From: JAKVCB01 sp963578605
GTDB lineage: Bacteria; Planctomycetota; Planctomycetia; Pirellulales; Lacipirellulaceae
Direction: 5' to 3'
DNA: 19,052 nucleotides
Assembly (NCBI GenBank): GCA_963578605.1
Contig: CAUZEA010000105.1
Location: 1-19,052, forward strand
Below the pieces are notes generated by a model, which did no database searches, had not been told where the DNA came from, and saw only the letters and a program-made list of their open reading frames with translations. Made by a program: the position numbers and the translations under genes. Shown here in pieces: positions 1 to 8,200 of this stretch (the first letter of the stretch is position 1; every line of letters begins with the position of its first letter).

Positions 1-216
1 CTTCTTCAGCCGAGCATTCTCTTTTTGAAGGGCTTTCAGTTCCTGCGCCATCTCCGGCTGCATACCTCCATATTTCTGACGCGGGCGGTAATACGTCTGT
101 TCGGAAATCCCAAGCACCTTGCTAGCACCAGGAACCATCTTCCCTTTACCAGGCTCAACATCCGCTCGGCGTAATTTCGCAATAATCTGATCCACCGTGT
201 GTCGCGGCTGTGACAT
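1..216 (-). CDS. IS3-family transposase OrfA (partial, runs off window)
   Basis: The reading frame starts at an ATG at 216 and is still open at base 1, so only the first 72 residues are present. They begin MSQPRHTVDQIIAKLRRAD, followed by a helix-turn-helix core with LGISEQTYYRPRQKYGG at about residues 35-51 and a leucine/lysine-rich stretch (ELKALQKENARLKK) that starts a leucine zipper. This is the standard architecture of IS3-family OrfA (HTH_Tnp_1), which binds the terminal repeats and, after a programmed frameshift, is fused to the DDE OrfB. The usual Trp in YYRWRQKYGG appears as Pro here, which could reflect decay. A GGATT sequence precedes the start by about 8 bases. OrfB must lie to the left of the window if it exists. 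Confidence 0.85.
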   Translation of the reverse strand, partial: MSQPRHTVDQIIAKLRRADVEPGKGKMVPGASKVLGISEQTYYRPRQKYGGMQPEMAQELKALQKENARLKK

Positions 217-294
217 CGCAAAGAATCCTTTCCCGGCCTCCGGCCGGACTGGATTCTCTCACTTAACCTGGAGCAAGTTTAGGGGAGGACGTCA
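1..294 (-). mobile_element. End of an IS3-family insertion sequence
   Basis: The orfA start at 216 is followed outward by a noncoding stretch ending GGGGAGGACGTCA at 282-294. Read inward from the edge this is TGACGTCCTCCCC. IS3 elements characteristically have TG...CA termini and orfA begins 50-100 bases inside the left end, so 294 is the likely outer boundary. The opposite terminal repeat and the target duplication are outside the window, so the boundary is inferred. Confidence 0.55.
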
Positions 295-441
295 CTTTGG
301 GTGTTTCGTAACTCGGGTTAATCTTGTTCTGAATGTTGGGGTTTAGTATAGGTATACGCCTCTTGGACCCATGTTGTAGAAGTTCGAGTCATCAAGATTG
401 AGGTCACATGTGAGTGACCGTCGCCCGGGAAAAAATTCCGT

Positions 442-1512
442 ATGAACCGCTTTACTTGGTCTCTCAAGGGTTGTGTTCGCAGGCTGCCAGTTGGCTTGAA
501 GGACGCTCGTGTCAACCGTCGGTGGGTTACCAAGGACAAGCGATTTTTGGTGGTGCGTCACGCGGCACGTCAGCCATATTATTATGGAGGATTTCTTGAT
601 TGGGTTGGAGTGAATTATCCAGACCTTCGGCGACTGTTTGAGCTCCGTTTGCTGCCCTGTCGTGTTCGGGATAAAGATCAATACCTGCTGCACATTCCCT
701 GGTTACAGGATCCACTGGGAGACTGGTCACCGCGGGCGTACAAGCAATCCGTAAAATTAACCGCCGACTGTGATCGCCTCGGGATTCCCATTGTCAACAG
801 GGTATGCCATCACGATCATGCGACAAAAATGGAGGGGGCTCGGCGCATCGCGCAGGCAGGGTTACGAACCCCGCGGATGACTCCAATTATCGACCGGCCA
901 GGATTTCAGGCCACGCTCTGCGGTGTGGAGACGCCGCTGATCGTTCGTGAGAACGGCGGGCATGGTGGCCGAGTTTATGTTGTCAAGACGCTGGCCGATG
1001 CGGCTAGGATTCCGCTGAAATGTTTCCGCGCACCGATCGCTGTTGAGTTTATTGATGTGCAAGATTTTCAGGACCGGATGTACCGGCGATATCGGTATGT
1101 TGTTGTGGGTGACGTGGGTGTCTCCCAGGGACTCCACGTCGCGCCAAATTGGGAAGCTCGTGGGTCGAATCGATTGGCGAACAAAGCTACCAGGCGAGAA
1201 GAGTTGGCTTACACTTCAGCCATCAATCCGCATCATGCACAATTCGTACATGCTCGGCGTCTGTTGGAACTGGACATCGTTGCTTTTGATTACAGCTACG
1301 ATTCGGATGGCAGAATCGTGGTGTGGGAGGCCAATCTCTACCCTCATTGGCCTTTTTCGATCCGTTCTGAGTGCCAGCACAGGCTTTTGATGTCTGAACG
1401 TATCTACGCTACAAAACTGTCGTACTATCTGCAGCGAGCAGGGTGCGAGGTTCCAGCTGGCTTGCGAGAATTTGGAGCAGGTGACCTGACGGCAATCTCT
1501 GGGGCTGCCTAG
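442..1512 (+). CDS. ATP-grasp domain protein
   Basis: This 356-residue protein has the features of a RimK/D-Ala-D-Ala-ligase-like ATP-grasp fold, which joins a carboxylate to an amine through an acyl-phosphate at the cost of ATP. Visible elements are a substrate-domain hinge followed by RIAQAGLRTPRMTPI (about 135-149), the ATP-binding strand PLIVRENGGHGGRVYVVKT (165-183), AVEFIDVQD (200-208), YRYVVVGDVGV (217-227) and the metal-binding end ELDIVAFDYSYD...VVWEANLYP (276-301), with the E-x-N pair of the family at WEANLY. An in-frame stop lies 7 codons upstream, so ATG 442 is the first available start; no clear Shine-Dalgarno is visible. No signal peptide, so cytoplasmic. The substrate is unknown. 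The nearest intact gene is a sulfotransferase on the other strand, and the pair may act on one product, which is an inference. Confidence 0.78.
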   Translation: MNRFTWSLKGCVRRLPVGLKDARVNRRWVTKDKRFLVVRHAARQPYYYGGFLDWVGVNYPDLRRLFELRLLPCRVRDKDQYLLHIPWLQDPLGDWSPRAYKQSVKLTADCDRLGIPIVNRVCHHDHATKMEGARRIAQAGLRTPRMTPIIDRPGFQATLCGVETPLIVRENGGHGGRVYVVKTLADAARIPLKCFRAPIAVEFIDVQDFQDRMYRRYRYVVVGDVGVSQGLHVAPNWEARGSNRLANKATRREELAYTSAINPHHAQFVHARRLLELDIVAFDYSYDSDGRIVVWEANLYPHWPFSIRSECQHRLLMSERIYATKLSYYLQRAGCEVPAGLREFGAGDLTAISGAA

Positions 1513-1575
1513 GCGACAAAAAGGGGAGCTGGAAGGGGTAGCCCGTCTGCTGTAACGGTGGAGGGAAGCGGACTT

Positions 1576-1728
1576 ATGGCGAGTTTTCCTGACTTGGTCG
1601 TTCGAGATCTTTTAACCTCCGCGTGTCGATTGGGAGTAGCCCATCTGTTCGTTCACTGCTGCCTTGCGCTCAGAACGGCTAAAAAAGAATACGCTGCTGC
1701 TCTTCCGGCAGCTACTCGGGTTGAATGA
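1576..1728 (+). CDS. Possible small protein, 50 aa, unrecognised
   Basis: An ATG at 1576 opens a 50-codon frame (MASFPDLVVRDLLTSACRLG...) preceded by GTGGAGGGAAGC, a good purine-rich ribosome site about 9 bases upstream. Its stop overlaps the next ATG as ATGA at 1725-1728, the geometry of translational coupling. The middle is hydrophobic (GVAHLFVHCCLAL) and the end is alanine-rich. No family is recognised. It lies 63 bases after the ATP-grasp gene on the same strand. It could equally be a remnant of a degraded gene, since the frames downstream are disrupted. Confidence 0.3.
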   Translation: MASFPDLVVRDLLTSACRLGVAHLFVHCCLALRTAKKEYAAALPAATRVE

Positions 1729-2113
1729 ATGCCTTTCTTGCGGAGAAACTGTACGCGAGCGCTCGAAGTTTGGCTGAGTTGAGCGAACGCGACGGTAAGT
1801 TCCTGTATCCATTGGAAAACAACTCGGGAGTCGTGCCTTCAGGAGACAGGTGTTCTTCCATCAAGCCATTGGTGCTTACTTGCACTTCTTGCGGAGGACG
1901 CGCTGCAACTACGCCAGTTTTACGAAAAATGTCGACGCCGATTTGAGGCGTGTGACCTCGCATCCCTGGTTCTCCGATTCTCAAAGAAGGTTGCCGCCTA
2001 CCGGCGCGGGGATTTTTCCCAAGATGTCGATCCGTTTGAGATCGCGTCAATCAGTCTGGTGATGTTATCCGAGCTTTTCTTCGAGAAACTCATCGAGCTT
2101 CTTTTTGTTTTCC
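1725..2113 (+). pseudogene. Probable decayed coding region in shifting frames
   Basis: Protein-like sequence seems to move between frames. Frame A starts at ATG 1725 and reads MNAFLAEKLYASARSLAELS and on through GKFLYPLENNSGVVPSGD to about 1848. A second frame gives VFFHQAIGAYLHFL around 1851-1892. A third, open from about 1784 to a TAG at 2113 but without an ATG, reads ALLAEDALQLRQFYEKCRRR, then FEACDLASLVLRFSKKVAAY and DVDPFEIASISLVM. None matches a family I recognise. The third frame runs into the 3' end of the sulfotransferase gene on the other strand, so its last 16 codons are antisense to a real gene. Read together this suggests a gene with two or more frameshifts, but chance open frames cannot be excluded. 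Confidence 0.3.
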
Positions 2114-2829
2114 AGTAGGCGTGCTGATGAAAGAACTTTGTTGAGAAGAGCTGCCTGGTCACCTTTGAGGAGCTTCTGACGTGACATCAATTCGTTTCTG
2201 TCTTCGACATTTATCCTCTCAGAGGCATGGAAGGAGCTTCCGCCTCCTCTTTTAGACCTTTCGGTACTCATGGGAGTTTCAGTGTCGATCCCGAGGGTGG
2301 ATGCAAGCTCGGCCCTGTAGGCTTTATCCAAAAGCCAGCTGTCGAAATAGACTCCCACAAATCCTGGGTCGCCGGAACGGCTTATCAACGTGTCGACATG
2401 GTTTATCCATAGTTCAATGATTCGCTCCATAACCTCTGACATTTCACGCGGATAGGCCGGCATATTGACCTTAAACGCCTTGTGGATTCGGCTGGCAAAC
2501 ACGTTTTCCGGCGAGCGAACGATCAATAGGTTTCGTAGTTCTCGGTCCGTTCGAAAAAAGCCTTCCGAATAAGGGAAATCTTCAATACTGATCAACACAT
2601 CCGCAGGTCCCAACCCGATTTTGGCAACCCGTTTAAGAAAACGCTTCCGAAGAAACCGACTCAAGTTTTGGGGGAAGTCGAAATACCCGTCGTGAAGGAT
2701 TTCTTTAGCGATCGGGAAGGCGTTGTTGATATGATAGAGCCGCCCACGACCACTACGAAACCAATTGACGAAGGCATGATTGCCGCTTCTCTTAAGGCCG
2801 TGCAGAACAAAGGTCTCTACGTTCGCCAT
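2065..2829 (-). CDS. Sulfotransferase family protein
   Basis: This 254-residue cytoplasmic protein starts FVLHGLKRSGNHAFVNWF; residues 11-19 (GLKRSGNHA) form the 5'-phosphosulfate loop of PAPS-dependent sulfotransferases. The 3'-phosphate site is visible as LLIVRSPENVFASRIHKAF (101-119), with Arg105 and Ser113, and a GGGSSF segment at 195-200 fits the C-terminal PAPS-contact region. It lacks a signal peptide or membrane segment. The HGL-RSGNHA variant occurs in bacterial sulfotransferases of polysaccharides or small molecules; the acceptor here is unknown. The ATG at 2829 is preceded by GGGGAAATGATTT, a good ribosome site. The C-terminus is charged (LENKKKLDEFLEEKLG). It lies convergent to the ATP-grasp gene. 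Confidence 0.85.
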   Translation of the reverse strand: MANVETFVLHGLKRSGNHAFVNWFRSGRGRLYHINNAFPIAKEILHDGYFDFPQNLSRFLRKRFLKRVAKIGLGPADVLISIEDFPYSEGFFRTDRELRNLLIVRSPENVFASRIHKAFKVNMPAYPREMSEVMERIIELWINHVDTLISRSGDPGFVGVYFDSWLLDKAYRAELASTLGIDTETPMSTERSKRGGGSSFHASERINVEDRNELMSRQKLLKGDQAALLNKVLSSARLLENKKKLDEFLEEKLG

Positions 2830-3229
2830 AAATCATTTCCCCGTTGCGCGATTAGCCTTTGTGTAAACCTGAGGTTATGTGGGTAGGTTTGTAAGACCAG
2901 AGCCCGGCCAGTGATCTGCTGTCACAGGTCACCAGTATGGCATCCAGCCGTGCGGGTTGGATCCCTGTGAAGAATTTGACGTGGACTATCATAAAGACAG
3001 GCGACGGCGATTTCAACAAAGTCCTCCCAGGCCGGCGGTCCAGCCGCCGTGGTCACCGTAAGAACAGGTCAGCTTGGAGAGCCTGGGCGTGTGGTCGTCA
3101 AAGTTCGGTGCTGGTTCGGGTCCGCGGGGCCCCACGAGGACCCGTGGAGCCAGTTTTTTGCCCACTCTCCCGCAGATCGCGAAAGGATCCTGCTCCCTAA
3201 GCTTCCGCCCCCTGTTGGTCCGCATTGCC
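2830..3229. other. Intergenic region without a convincing gene
   Basis: Roughly 400 bases separate the sulfotransferase start from the methyltransferase stop. Several short open frames exist on both strands but none has a ribosome site or recognisable motif. Two GC-rich hairpins are visible: CGGCGG/CCGCCG with a five-base loop at 3033-3049, and a longer one at 3118-3143 (listed separately). The sulfotransferase promoter must lie in the right part of its upstream side, but I see no clear -35/-10 pair. Confidence 0.5.
3118..3143 (-). terminator. Candidate GC-rich terminator hairpin
   Basis: GGGTCC at 3118-3123 pairs with GGACCC at 3138-3143, and the interior GCGGGGCCCCACGA extends the stem with two mismatches. 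It lies about 90 bases past the stop of the methyltransferase gene on the minus strand. There is no T-tract on that strand immediately after it. A run of six T lies 11 bases beyond it on the plus strand, where no nearby gene needs a terminator. Function uncertain. Confidence 0.3.
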
Positions 3230-3925
3230 CTATCCGCGGGCAAAGAATAGCCAATCGGTTTGCTGCTGGTCGATGAGACGGTTGTCATAGGTGATCGGCT
3301 CGATACGAACTTGCTCGAAGACCGCCCGAAGTGCGTCAGCAAACGGTGAACTTTCGGCATAGGACCATACCGCCAAGATGCCGTCGGTCGCCAGATGCCG
3401 CCGGGCGGCCAGCAAACCTTGCGTGGTATAGAACAAGGTGCTCTCCTCGCCCAAACGCTCCTGCGGCGAGTGATCGACGTCGATCAGGATCACATCGAGC
3501 AAACCGTCCGGCGGACTGGCGAGCCGGTGGTAAACATCGCCTTGAGTGACGACCAATCGCTGTTCATCACAGAGTTCGGATGAAAGTGGCACCAATCCGC
3601 GCGCAAGCCAATCGATCACTTGAGGCAGCAACTCCACTACCTCGACCTGCGCGACGCGGTCCGACAGCAGCGCTTCACGCGTGGTATAGCCCAGCCCAAG
3701 TCCACCGACCAACACGCGGAGATCTTCGGCGGAATGCATCTGGAGCGCCGTTCGTGCCAAGGCCCGCTCCGAATCGGTGTACAGGCTGCTCATCAGAAAC
3801 TCGTGATTCAGCGTAACCTCGGTCACGATCGTACCGGGTTGCGAGAGTAATTCGCGTCGCCGCAGACACAAAGGCCCCAGCGGACTTGGTTCGTAGGCCA
3901 GAATCTCGAGGTTCGAGTTGGACAT
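3230..3925 (-). CDS. Spermidine-synthase-like methyltransferase-fold protein
   Basis: This 231-residue protein has the Rossmann-type fold of the spermidine synthase/class I methyltransferase superfamily. Motif I is VLVGGLGLGYTTREAL (71-86), the acidic residue at the end of strand 2 is in VEVVELLPQVIDW (94-106), a DVYHRL acidic-loop segment follows at 130-135, and DVILIDVDHSPQE (144-156) occupies the position of the catalytic aspartate region of spermidine synthases. It is shorter than typical SpeE (about 280 residues) because the N-terminal beta-strand domain is reduced, so the substrate may not be putrescine. ATG 3925 has a weak upstream AGGT. A membrane-protein tail (3932-4060) ends 6 bases upstream on the same strand, suggesting an ancestral two-gene operon. 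Confidence 0.82.
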   Translation of the reverse strand: MSNSNLEILAYEPSPLGPLCLRRRELLSQPGTIVTEVTLNHEFLMSSLYTDSERALARTALQMHSAEDLRVLVGGLGLGYTTREALLSDRVAQVEVVELLPQVIDWLARGLVPLSSELCDEQRLVVTQGDVYHRLASPPDGLLDVILIDVDHSPQERLGEESTLFYTTQGLLAARRHLATDGILAVWSYAESSPFADALRAVFEQVRIEPITYDNRLIDQQQTDWLFFARG

Positions 3926-3931
3926 GTGCCG

Positions 3932-4060
3932 CTAACCTGGCGGGACCTGGTCGAAACTGTCGGGGGCGCCTTGATGCAATTTTTCGCGGGCTTGCTGAGC
4001 TGACAGCGGATGGAACCATCGCATGATCGCGATCCCGACTACCGCAACCAACGCCGTAAT
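3932..4060 (-). pseudogene. C-terminal remnant of a membrane protein
   Basis: Read on the minus strand, 43 codons give a membrane segment (ALVAVVGIAIMRWF) followed by a polar tail HPLSAQQAREKLHQGAPDSF ending at a TAG at 3932, 6 bases before the methyltransferase ATG. Immediately upstream the frame is closed by a TAA and there is no ATG, so the 5' part has been lost or shifted. Another frame further upstream (about 4120-4180, minus) encodes NPAIYYLTLHPLRDALMFVF, which may be more of the same decayed gene. Family not recognised. Confidence 0.4.
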
Positions 4061-4063
4061 TTA

Positions 4064-4111
4064 CCATGATTAATCGAGGGTGTTGCCATTGATCTCGCCG
4101 ATCAATCATGG
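4064..4111. repeat. Imperfect inverted repeat, 13-bp arms
   Basis: CCATGATTAATCG at 4064-4076 and CGATCAATCATGG at 4099-4111 are inverted copies with one mismatch, separated by 22 bases. It lies upstream of the broken membrane-protein remnant. It could be an operator, a target-site scar or a chance palindrome; no T-tract follows. Confidence 0.3.
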
Positions 4112-4498
4112 CAAGTGTTTGTCCTGCGACAGATTCACGAAGACAAACATCAGCGCATCACGTAGTGGATGAAGCGTAAGGTAGTAGATCGCTGGATTGC
4201 GATGCAGCCGACCACGACGCGACCTCCGCCGCCGTCAGCGACTCTTGTAGCCCAAAAAGCGTAATCCGGAAAAGTTACTGCGGACCCCAATCACGGCCGA
4301 TCGACTCCCCAGGCGATGCAGGGCCGACAAAGACAAATCTGCCGATAGTGCCGACCCACATGCTGGTGGCGTATGGGAACGGCGAAGGGAAACTGGCCTG
4401 GCTATCCCATGTTAGGGGGCACCGAACGCACCACCTTTGAACTCTTTCGCAAGCAACTACGTTGCGATTGGAAGTTGGCGGTGCATAACGGCGCGTAT
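4112..4498. other. Region without an identifiable intact gene
   Basis: Between the inverted repeat and the lysine-rich small gene there is no frame with a ribosome site and recognisable product. The left part may contain decayed membrane-protein coding sequence on the minus strand. The rest shows nothing I can assign. No terminator with a T-tract is visible after the small gene at 4499. Confidence 0.45.
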
Positions 4499-4606
4499 TT
4501 ATTTATTCTTCTTCTCCCTTTTCAACTTTCGTTTTTCTTTTGGGCTAAGCTGGGCCTTTTTCTGTTGTTCCTTTTTGCCTTTATCTTTACTTCCTTTATC
4601 ACCCAT
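4499..4606 (-). CDS. Small lysine-rich basic protein, 35 aa
   Basis: The frame begins MGDKGSKDKGKKEQQKKAQL and ends KEKRKLKREKKNK followed by TAA. It is nearly half lysine, with no hydrophobic segment and only two aromatic-free blocks. A longer in-frame start at 4693 exists but would overlap the cold shock gene; ATG 4606 is preferred because CCGGAGAAACTGGT places a GGAGA ribosome site about 8 bases upstream. It follows the cold shock gene by 43 bases on the same strand, so co-transcription is likely. Small proteins of this MGDK-lysine-rich type appear as conserved hypotheticals in bacteria; a nucleic-acid-associated role is only an inference from charge and neighbour. Confidence 0.6.
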   Translation of the reverse strand: MGDKGSKDKGKKEQQKKAQLSPKEKRKLKREKKNK

Positions 4607-4649
4607 ACCAGTTTCTCCGGGATTGAAAATGAATGTTTTTTTCGGGTCG

Positions 4650-4847
4650 TCAGATCGGCTTGACGTTTTCAGCACGTGGCCCTTTTGGTCCATGTCCTTC
4701 CGTGTATGACACTCGTTGTCCTTCTTGGAGTTCGTCGTAGCTTACCCCTTCGAGGTTTGACGAGTGAAAAAACATGTCCGTGTCAGTTCCAGTGTCAATA
4801 AACCCGAAACCCTTGTCCGTGAGTCGCTTGATTGCGCCTTCAGCCAT
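4650..4847 (-). CDS. Cold shock protein (single CSD)
   Basis: A 65-residue single cold-shock domain, the usual size of CspA-type proteins. RNP1 is KGFGFI (12-17) and RNP2 is DMFFHSS (24-30), the two single-stranded nucleic-acid-binding motifs on the OB-fold; the domain closes with GQRVSYTEGHGPKGPRAENV. These proteins bind RNA or single-stranded DNA and act as RNA chaperones. ATG 4847 follows TTGAGGAATTGAACAA, with AGGA about 10 bases upstream. The lysine-rich protein follows downstream. About 400 bases of noncoding sequence precede the gene, room for the long 5' leader typical of csp genes, though I cannot identify a cold-box. Confidence 0.95.
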   Translation of the reverse strand: MAEGAIKRLTDKGFGFIDTGTDTDMFFHSSNLEGVSYDELQEGQRVSYTEGHGPKGPRAENVKPI

Positions 4848-5251
4848 TTGTTCAATTCCTCAAAAAGTGTCGCGCGGCGTTGCCTGAAAACACCGTGCTC
4901 AGGCTACCCACTGCAACAAAGTCATTTCTATCGAATCACATCCTAACAGATCACCTTCGGTCAAACCACTATGCTGTCAAGTCAACCAGGGTGAAATCGA
5001 GAAGATTGCTGCAAAATTCAAGGGCAGAACGAGCCGCCCGCAGCGGACGTGGTTGCCCCGCTCGGTCAACCCTCGGTGTGTGGGTGGAACTGCCAGGGCT
5101 TGGTCCCAAAGGATCTTTGTGAGCGTTGATAACCTCGCATATTGCGGAAACTTAGCGACAGATTTTTTAAACGGCGGTCACGCATTTTTTGGTAAATCTG
5201 ATAAAATATCTATGGGGACCGTTTGTAGGACTTTTCTTTGGGAAAGACTTC
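4848..5251. other. Divergent intergenic region (csp leader / PEP-CTERM gene upstream)
   Basis: About 400 bases between two divergently transcribed genes. It must hold both promoters. TTGACA-like hexamers occur on the minus strand around 4960-4985, but no well-spaced -10 is obvious. On the plus strand the AT-rich stretch around 5160-5215 (GATTTTTTAA, GATAAAATATC) is the best promoter area for the gene at 5252. No gene is supported here. Confidence 0.45.
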
Positions 5252-8200
5252 ATGAAATTTTCAAGGTCACCTGGGTTTGCTCGAACGGTTTGTGAAGCTG
5301 GTTCGTGGGCAGTGGTGGCGATCTTACTCCTGTTCGTCTCACCCGTGGCCGGGCAGTTCTTTCAAGCCACCGAAGACTTCTCCGTCGATCCCATGTGGGA
5401 TTCCTTGAATAATTTCTCGGGTGAGCAGGGTTTTGGTTATAGCACGACATCGAATATCGCCGGCGGTGCCCTGGGCGAACTGGGGGGAACCGTGATTCGT
5501 ACTCCGCTGGCATTTTACGCCAATGATGTGGGTACGCTCGATCCCAGTACCACGACGCTCACCATGAAAGGTTCTGCCGAGTACGGCGGAGGGGCGGGAA
5601 ACATTCTTGTCGGTTGGTTTGACCGGTTTTCCAGCACTTTGGCGTGGGATCCGTTGACCGACTTCGTTGGATTTCGGACGGACGCCAATAATTATATTGA
5701 GCTGATGTTCCAGGGCCGCCAGGTTCGTGTCTCGCCGACCAACAGCATGGGCCAGTCCATCGATGGCTCTGCGTCGATTACCAGCGGTATTCCCTTCGAC
5801 TACGACATCACCTACACGCCAACGGGTGGTGCCAGGGGGGGCGGCGTAATGATGGGCGTCTTCTCCAACGTGGTGGTTTCCGGCAGAACAGACAATACAT
5901 ACACGGCCACCGTCGAGCCCTACCCAAGTCAACGCGACGACATTAATGATTTGAATCGGCACGGCCTGCTCAACCTTTTCATTTCTGGAGATAACCACAG
6001 CGTTGTGTGGTGGCTTGATGACATGCAATACACGGCGGTCTCGCCTGTTGGCCCGACAGAATTTACGTGGCAAGCCGGCGGGGCCGGCGATTGGAACGAC
6101 CAGAACAATTGGAATTCGAACGCGTCACCCAACAGCACGGCGGACACGGCCATCTTTGGAGCATCCATTAGTCAACAATCCACGGTCTTTACGGAGCAGA
6201 ACGTCACGGTCGAAGAAGTGCAGTTCGACAACGCCAACAGCTACGGAATCGCCGGGAGTTTTGACGCGACTCTCAACCTGGAGGCCAACTCGGGCAATGC
6301 CCTGGTCAACGTGCTAAGCGGCAACCATGAGTTCCAGTTGCCGATCACTCTGGGCAGTGACACCAACGTGGACGTCGCCGCGGGGAGCGTGTTGAGTTTT
6401 CAGAACGCATTGAACCTGGACGGCAACACCTTTACGAAGACGGGCGAAGGGTCGGTGTTTGTCAACAATGCAATTTCGACCAGCGGGGGGGATCTGGTCG
6501 ACGTGCAGGGCGGCACGCTCGGGGGCATCGGGATTATCCGTGGCAACGTGACGATCGGACCCGGTGGTACCCTGGCACCGGGACTGTCTGCCGTCGCTGA
6601 ATTTCCCGCGCATAGCGTCCCGGAACCCTCGGTGCTGGTGCTCTGCTGCGTCGGCATCGTTGGTCTGACAGGTGTCTCGCACCGACGGGCAAAAATTCTG
6701 AGACTGGTGCAACACACAGTTTCGTGGGCAGTCCTGTTGGGGTTCGTTCTCGCCACGGAGCAGGGTTTCGGCCAGTCCATGCTGACGAGGACCGAGACGT
6801 TTGACAGTGACCCGGGCTGGGACGGGCACAACAAACGATCACAAACTCCACTTTCCCAGGTAATCACCCAGAGTTTTGGCTACAGCCCCAGCAGTAGCAA
6901 TGCCGGTGGACCGGCGGGTGAAATCGGCGGAACGATTACCCCGGCTGGCGAATCGGCTTACTACGGTAGATTCATCCCGGTCGACACGTTCGACGACACG
7001 TTTACCGCGTCGGGAACGCTCAATCTTCACGGGCCGGTCCACGCGTTGCTCGGTTTTTTTAACGCCGATACGGTCAACGAATGGCGGACCCCCAACACCG
7101 TTGGGCTACGGCTGCTGGGCCGGAACAACAACTTCTTTTTTGCTTATAACGACTATGGAACGGGTCTTTGGCGGGCGGGTGGCAACGTGTTTCCCCAGCC
7201 TGGAGGAAGTGAATTTGAGTTTGCCAGTGGTCCCGGAGATGTCCACAATTGGTCTCTCACTTACAATCCTGACGGAAATAACGGCGGTGGAAATGTCGTC
7301 GCGACCATCGACGACGAAACGGTGGTCACAAACCTGTCGCCGGGGCACCAGGCCGATGGGGCAAGTTTTGACCGCTTCGGACTGGTTACGGTGATGAAAA
7401 GTGCCGATTCACCTGGTCAGGTGTGGTTGGACAATGTAACGGTCAACGGCGTCACGGAAACCTTCAGCAGCGATCCAAACTGGGACGGTCTCAATAATCA
7501 AAACACCTACCTCACCACCAACGTGCGACCCCGTTTCGATTTTGGCTTTAGTCCCACAAACAACGCTGAAGGCGTGGCAGGAGGCGAGATTGGTGGTGCG
7601 ACCTTTCGCGGCGATTCACGCTTGGAATTCGGTGGATCCAGGATGGCATACTACGGCGATCCGCTAGCGGAAACGCTGAACCTGACCCAACCCCTGGAGG
7701 CCTCGGGTAAGGTCTCGTTTCACAGGGGAGTTTCCGATAGCACGACGCTGATCGGATTCTTCCACTCCAGCGGGAGCATCCGGAGCAGCGATTCTCAGGC
7801 GTCAGCGACACCTGAAAACTTTCTCGGCGCTGTCATTGAAGGGCCCAGTGCCGAAGGATTCTATTTTTATCCCACCTACGGTTTGGACGAGGAGGGAGTC
7901 AGGCCCAGCGGCGGGATCGGGTATCCGACCCCGCCAAGAATCTATCCGAATGGCGATTCACACGACTGGACGCTCCAATACGATCCCACGGCCAGGCAAG
8001 GCCGGGGGCAGATAGTTGTCACCCTCGACGGGCAAGCAGTCTGGCTTAACTTGGACTACCCACACCAGCAACAGGGTGCGTCCTTTGACCGCTTTGGTAT
8101 CGTCACAACGCATATTGATGGAAATGGTCAAACCGTCTATTTCGACGATCTGACCTACACCATCGGCACTGTATCGGACCATGTTCAATGGGCTGCCGAC

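Noticed and set aside
3013..3360. 115-codon minus-strand frame overlapping the methyltransferase 3' end
   Set aside because: Overlaps a motif-supported gene in another frame and has no recognisable product.
4373..4709. Hydrophobic plus-strand frames (LFILLLPFQLSFFFW...)
   Set aside because: They are the complement of the lysine-rich minus-strand gene; AAG/AAA-rich codons read backwards give Phe/Leu.
5339..6073. 244-codon open frame on the minus strand
   Set aside because: Antisense to module A of the double PEP-CTERM gene, arginine/histidine-rich shadow composition and no ribosome site or family motif.
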